Source: JBBPYR01 sp038199755
GTDB taxonomy: Bacteria; Chloroflexota; Ktedonobacteria; Ktedonobacterales; Ktedonobacteraceae
Assembly: GCA_038199755.1 (NCBI GenBank)
Contig: JBBPYR010000039.1
Location: 1-56,521, forward strand
DNA length: 56,521 bases
Direction: 5' to 3'
The position numbers and the translations under genes were made by a program. Under the pieces are notes generated by a model. It saw only the letters and a program-made list of their open reading frames with translations, was not told the DNA's origin and did no database searches. Every line of letters begins with the position of its first letter. Position 1 is the stretch's first letter. Shown one piece after another: positions 53,701 through 56,521 of this stretch.

Positions 53701-53872
53701 TGCCCGCAGTGGCATCACGAGCGATCCCAACCGCGACGACGATGAACAATACATCGTGCGCCTCGTCGGGCAGGTGGTGACGGTGAGCATGGAGACGGTG
53801 CAGTTGGTGGAGGAGCTTGCAGCGCAGGTGAAACAAGAGCAGTGGGTAAAGGAGCAAGCTGAGGTGTTGTAA
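50741..53872 (+). CDS. Single-chain type IIG restriction-modification enzyme
   Basis: Encodes 1043 residues. The N-terminus has a PD-(D/E)XK-like nuclease: Pro72-Asp73 in GKRPDGTLRD, then Glu88-Ala-Lys90 in GYWEAKD. A helical part leads to an N6-adenine methyltransferase with motif I LDPCVGTGNF (residues 349-358) and motif IV NPPY (452-455), and a C-terminal recognition region. There is no helicase, so this is not a complete type ISP enzyme, though the layout is similar. Residues about 445-810 are encoded by AT-rich DNA; the rest is GC-rich. The start could also be the ATG at 50768. The stop overlaps the PAS gene start by one base. Confidence 0.88.
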   Translation: MERDGNHTPMPATASQKKALDQYYKELAAYQEKKVTHETAVRSAFQNLLASFAQAANWVLIPEQTLANGKRPDGTLRDSFNLPRGYWEAKDTKDDLLNEIRKKISAGYPVSNTIFEDTRKAILYQNNKYAFEADLTKPKELTDILDTFFHYAAPDIASFEHAVDDFKESIPDLAQGLLKIIQEEHTKNKPFVAAFSSFLEQCRTSLDPNMSRETVDEMLIQHLLTERLFRTIFDNQDFTNRNVIASEIEKVIQALTSRAFNRKEFLKTLDRFYVAIENAARNLDDWSEKQHFLNTVYERFFQGFSTKQADTHGIVYTPQEIVDFMCASVDVVLQREFGSSLSTPGVQILDPCVGTGNFIVNLIQRISGGTLAHKYQHDLFCNEVMLLPYYIASLNIEHAYYERTGQYKRFEGIVFADTLDLAEGQQMSLFVEKNTERVIKEKQAPIMVVIGNPPYNMGQKNENDNNKNRHYSVVDQHIRETYVKDSKATLNNKLYDAYVRFFRWAIDRLQGRDGIICFVTNNSFVDQFAFDGMRKHFLKDFTQIYHLDLHGNVRKNPKLSGTTHNVFGIQVGVGITIAVKTKNDIGSKLFYYRVPEGWNKREKFSFLSKYGSIASIDWQQLQPDDRYTWLTEGIHSDFATFLALGTKEVKDAKFVDGQALFKMYSLGVVTSRDEWVYDFIEQHLIEKMHLFLNNYNMEVFRLSQVIMPSLSRKVDFISFIDSFVNNNPSFLKWTDRLKDALSKKQVQKFDITKVRQAMYRPFCKQFLYFDHLLNQRRYQQYLIFPNETTENTIIWLKTGTEWPMFAFSTNVIPDLLPQGGSQCFPYYTYAEDGTNRRENITDWALAQFQAKYGAGVSKWDIFHYVYAMLHHPQYRERYAENLKRDLPRLPLLASAEAFATCVRIGKRLMELHLHYEEAQQYPLRWLENKDVPISWRVEKMKLSAAKDSLRVNEWLTLADIPQACYQYRLGNRSALEWVIDQYQVSTDARSGITSDPNRDDDEQYIVRLVGQVVTVSMETVQLVEELAAQVKQEQWVKEQAEVL

Positions 53873-54489
53873 TGGAAGAAACACAAGTGGATGAAGGTAT
53901 CGAGCAATTAGCAGGGCAAATATTCACGCAGCAAGAAGCCCTTCTCATAGAAGAGCAGGGCTTCCGCATGGTATGGGAGTCGGCATCCGATGCCATGTCA
54001 CTTTCCGATGCAGATGGTATAGTGCTGGCCGCCAATGCGTCGTACTACAAGCTGTATGGCTACAAGCCTGCAGAAATTATTGGTCACAGCTTTGCCATCA
54101 TTTTCCCACTTGAACTGCGTGAATGGGCCTTAGAAGGCTATAAAGCAGTGTTTGCAGGCGAAAAAATCACGACACCGCTAGAAGCAGCTATCATGCGTGC
54201 CGACGGTATACAGCGCATCGTTGAAACTTCCTATGAGTTTATCGTTCAAAACGGCAAACGTACTGCCCTGATTTCCATCATTCGTGACGTCACCGAACGA
54301 AAACGGGCCGAGGAAGCACGCGCCAGACTCGCCGCCATCGTCGAGTCATCGCAAGATGCGATTATTGGGGGAAATCTTGATGGCACCATTACCAGTTGGA
54401 ATAAAGGTGCTGAGTTCATCTATGGGTACAGCGCCGAGGAAATAGTAGGCAAGCTGCCCACAAGCAGAACGGGTACGAGGGCGTCATAA
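53872..54489 (+). pseudogene. PAS-domain protein, truncated sensor kinase
   Basis: Encodes 205 residues starting in TAATG, coupled to the restriction-modification gene. PAS 1 is about residues 30-145 (RMVWESASDAMSLSDADGIVLAANASYYKLYGYKPAEIIG ... ALISIIRDVTERKRAEEARARLAAI, quoted here in parts: SDADGIVLAANASY, IIRDVTERKRAEEA). PAS 2 starts at SQDAIIGGNLDGTI and breaks off after EIVGKLP, with 8 unrelated residues before the stop. The kinase part is absent, and the break lies at the start of REP-like sequence. It is best seen as a disrupted gene, although a short PAS protein could still be made. Confidence 0.7.
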
Positions 54490-54532
54490 ATGCCTGCCCC
54501 TACGGGGGCCTGCAGCGCGCTTCGCTGCTGCT
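54490..54532. repeat. REP-like repeat, copy 2
   Basis: 54505-54532 repeats 28 bases of copy 1 (49853-49880). On the other strand a GTAGGGGC head reads from 54503. It lies between the broken PAS gene and the REP-associated transposase gene. Confidence 0.7.
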
Positions 54533-54545
54533 TTTGGTGGCATCA

Positions 54546-55076
54546 TTACAGGTGATTGTGGTCATTAGGGAGCGGAAGCGTTTGGGCGTTTCGTTGGTGT
54601 TTTTCGTGCCAGCGTGAGGGGTTGTTGGCGATGTATTGGCGGATGGCGTTGAGTTCCCGCGGGTTGAAGATGCGGATGATGCGTTCGTGGTAATTGCGTT
54701 GCCATGCGAATTCTGGAGTGCCGGAAGATCGTACTATTTGGGTGGTAACCGCCTTGTAGGTTCGCACAATCTCCCCCAGGGTTGCATGATGCTGCTGAAA
54801 GAGGGGATCGTTCAGGACGAGGATGCCGTGGATATGATCTGGCATAATCATCCATTCATCTAGTTCGACCACCGCAAACCGCTCGGGCAAGCCCAACCAC
54901 ACCTGCTGTGTTCTCCTGCCATTTTCGCTCAAACACATCTGTCCCTCAACCACCTCCCCAAAATGGCAAACACGGCCCTGAACACATACCGTCACAAAAT
55001 ACATTCCCTGCTGACGATAATCATACCCCTTGAGACGAATGGAACGACGATGATGCTTGTCAGGATCATACGGCAT
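54546..55076 (-). mobile_element. REP-associated tyrosine transposase (RAYT)
   Basis: Encodes 176 residues from the ATG at 55076, chosen since GGAGGGGGAG lies 9 bases upstream. It belongs to the IS200/IS605-like Y1 HUH group. The HUH motif is WMIMPDHIHGILVL, the catalytic Tyr is in WQRNYHERIIR, and LNAIRQYIANNPSRW is the RAYT tail signature. RAYTs handle single-stranded REP hairpins with GTAG-type heads and do not carry flanking terminal repeats of their own. Nearby GTAGGGG repeats fit this. Confidence 0.88.
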
Positions 55077-55363
55077 CTCTAAAGCTCCCCCTCCGTTGCT
55101 CTTCATCCCGAACGGGCTCCACTGGCCATTAAGCTTGTGATTACGACAATCATACTCTATTCTTGGGTTCCCGACTGTCTCTTTACAGAAGAGTTTTAAG
55201 AGGGGTGTTTTCGCGACAGTTTTGTCATATTTAGGGATAAAGCGGCTCCAGGAGTCTTCCGACTGTCTCTGCTCAAAGGTGTCATCGCCAAGACAGTCGG
55301 AAATGCTTCAGCTTATAAGGTGAGGAAAAGGACCGGTAGCTCATGAGCATTATGAGAAGGTCG
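55077..55363. other. Region with repeated CCGACTGTCT boxes
   Basis: CCGACTGTCT occurs at 55172-55181 and 55260-55269, and inverted at 55292-55301; the last two can form a hairpin of 10 base pairs with a 22-base loop. It may end the hemB transcript. No other ORF is credible. Confidence 0.45.
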
Positions 55364-56341
55364 TTACTGCTTCAGCCACTGCGCCACTTGTGGTGCGTGA
55401 TAGGTGATAATCATGTCCGCACCGGCGCGGCGGATGCCGGTGAGCACCTCCATTACGACGCGCTGCTCGTCGATCCAGCCGTTTTGGGCGGCGGCCTTTA
55501 TCATGGAGTATTCGCCACTAACGTTGTAGGCGGCAATGGGTAGGTTGCAGAAGTCACGTACCTGGCGAATCACGTCCATATATGCCATCGCTGGTTTGAC
55601 CATCACGATATCGGCCCCCTCCGCGATGTCCAGCTGGACCTCGCGCAGAGCTTCACGCGCATTCGCGGGATCCATCTGATAGGAGCGGCGATCACCAAAC
55701 TGTGGGGTCGAGCCAGCCGCCTCGCGGAACGGACCGTAGAAGCCAGAGGCGAATTTGGCGGAATAGGCCATGATAGGCGTCTGATTGAAGCCCTGCTCAT
55801 CAAGAGTAGAACGCATGGAGCTAACGCGCCCATCCATCATGTCGGAGGGTGCTACGATGTCGGCACCCGCCTCGGCATGTGAAAGGGCCATGCGTGACAG
55901 CAGAACCAACGACTCGTCGTTCTGGACATTGCCATTATGGATGACGCCGCAGTGCCCATGACTGGTGTACTCGCACAGGCAGACATCGGTAATCACGAGC
56001 GTGTCAGGCGTCTCAGCCTTGATGCGGCGAATGGCCTTCTGTATCACGCCCTCTTGCGCATACGCCTGCGAACCGACCTCATCCTTCTCATTGGGGATAC
56101 CGAACAGCAGCACAGCCGGAATGCCAAGTTGCGCGATCCGTTCGGCCTCGCGCCCCACCTGCTCTAGCGGCCACTGCATGATCCCCGGCATCGACGCGAT
56201 CTCGTGCGGCTCCGTGAGGCCTTCCGCGATGAAGAGCGGATAGATCAATTGGTCAACGTGCAGGTGTGTTTCGCGTACCATACCGCGTAATTTATCGTTC
56301 TGCCGTGTACGCCTCATGCGTACCATTGGAAATTTGCTCAT
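55364..56341 (-). CDS. hemB: Porphobilinogen synthase (5-aminolevulinate dehydratase)
   Basis: Encodes 325 residues, the normal length. It joins two 5-aminolevulinate molecules into porphobilinogen in the haem pathway. The zinc-site cysteines are Cys121, Cys123 and Cys131 in DVCLCEYTSHGHCG, so the enzyme is zinc-dependent. The Schiff-base lysines are Lys196 in AYSAKFASGFYGPF and Lys249 in MVKPAMAYMD. GAAGGAGA stands 9 bases before the ATG. Haem supply may matter for the redox systems here, but no other hem gene is in view. Confidence 0.96.
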   Translation of the reverse strand: MSKFPMVRMRRTRQNDKLRGMVRETHLHVDQLIYPLFIAEGLTEPHEIASMPGIMQWPLEQVGREAERIAQLGIPAVLLFGIPNEKDEVGSQAYAQEGVIQKAIRRIKAETPDTLVITDVCLCEYTSHGHCGVIHNGNVQNDESLVLLSRMALSHAEAGADIVAPSDMMDGRVSSMRSTLDEQGFNQTPIMAYSAKFASGFYGPFREAAGSTPQFGDRRSYQMDPANAREALREVQLDIAEGADIVMVKPAMAYMDVIRQVRDFCNLPIAAYNVSGEYSMIKAAAQNGWIDEQRVVMEVLTGIRRAGADMIITYHAPQVAQWLKQ

Positions 56342-56378
56342 ATCATTTGTTCTCCTTCAAAACACGCTCCTCATCTCC

Positions 56379-56521
56379 GTAGGGGCGGGAGAGGATGTGG
56401 CAGGGTGGGGTGGAGCCGCCGGGTGGGGCCCGGGGGGGGGGGGGGCGGGGCGGGGGGGGTGGGTTGTCCCCCGCGCCCCCGGGGCCCCCGCGGGGGGCGC
56501 GCCCCCCCACGCCCCCCCCCC
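56379..56521. other. REP-like head followed by low-complexity G/C end
   Basis: GTAGGGGC occurs at 56379-56386. From about 56410 to the end the sequence is almost wholly runs of G and C (14 G in a row near 56432, runs of 7 to 10 C at the end). It has no coding signal and is most likely failed sequence at a contig end. Confidence 0.7.

Noticed and set aside
50741..53872. Composition shift as two fused genes or a frameshift
   Set aside because: One frame is open throughout, and methyltransferase motifs I and IV lie on either side of the border in correct order.
1..56521. tRNA, rRNA and CRISPR arrays
   Set aside because: I looked for TYC-loop-like sequences with acceptor stems and for regularly spaced repeats and found none that I could support.

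Overview
The window looks like a piece of a Chloroflexota (Ktedonobacteria-like) chromosome. The clues are moderate GC, many one-component regulators built on TPR or WD40 repeats, NarL/LuxR-type two-component pairs, GAF/PAS sensor kinases, a complete aerobic CO dehydrogenase cluster, and a scattered GTAGGGG-headed repeat family with its own REP-type transposase. This assignment is inference from gene content; no rRNA or tRNA gene is present to confirm it.

Layout. 1-2.5 kb: end of a GNAT acetyltransferase, a methyltransferase, a lipoprotein and a TfoX-like protein. 2.6-4.4 kb: carA (reverse strand) behind a strong promoter, a T-box leader with its own terminator, and a 46-codon ORF not previously implied by any family I know. 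4.5-7.5 kb: a reverse-strand set CopC, YtkA-like protein, histidine kinase and NarL-type regulator, probably a copper or envelope-sensing operon. 7.6-22.2 kb: mostly single genes (AAA ATPase, LuxR/TPR regulator, WD40 lipoprotein, PPOX, universal stress protein, ThuA, papain-like amidase, PolX-type HhH protein, gabT, class IV aminotransferase, EVE, DUF4342, DinB), with two gene relics: a haloacid dehalogenase collapsed to 47 codons and a ricin-lectin tail. 22.2-26.9 kb: a gyrB-gyrA type topoisomerase pair. 27.3-35.7 kb: XRE/TPR regulator, zinc-ribbon protein, J-domain protein, YihY membrane protein, a 985-residue GAF/PAS histidine kinase and a disordered protein.

36-45 kb is the metabolic centre. 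coxM-coxS-coxL encode a molybdenum CO dehydrogenase whose large subunit carries the form I active-site signature AYRCSFR. Downstream lie an XdhC/CoxI maturation protein fused to a YHS domain, coxG and a methyltransferase. Directly upstream, on the same strand, is a GAF histidine kinase/NarL regulator pair. The coxM promoter carries two direct repeats, the nearer one abutting the -35 box, which suggests that this regulator controls CO oxidation.

45-56.5 kb holds a histidine phosphatase, an rlmI-type rRNA methyltransferase, a GH15 glucoamylase/trehalase, then a small accessory island: Uma2 nuclease, a single-chain type IIG restriction-modification enzyme with an AT-rich replaced central block, and a PAS protein cut short at a repeat, bracketed by two near-identical 28-base repeats and followed by a REP-associated transposase. 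hemB ends the window. The last ~120 bases are G/C homopolymer noise typical of a contig end. Many convergent or tail-end gaps contain unusually long, perfect hairpins that act as shared terminators.
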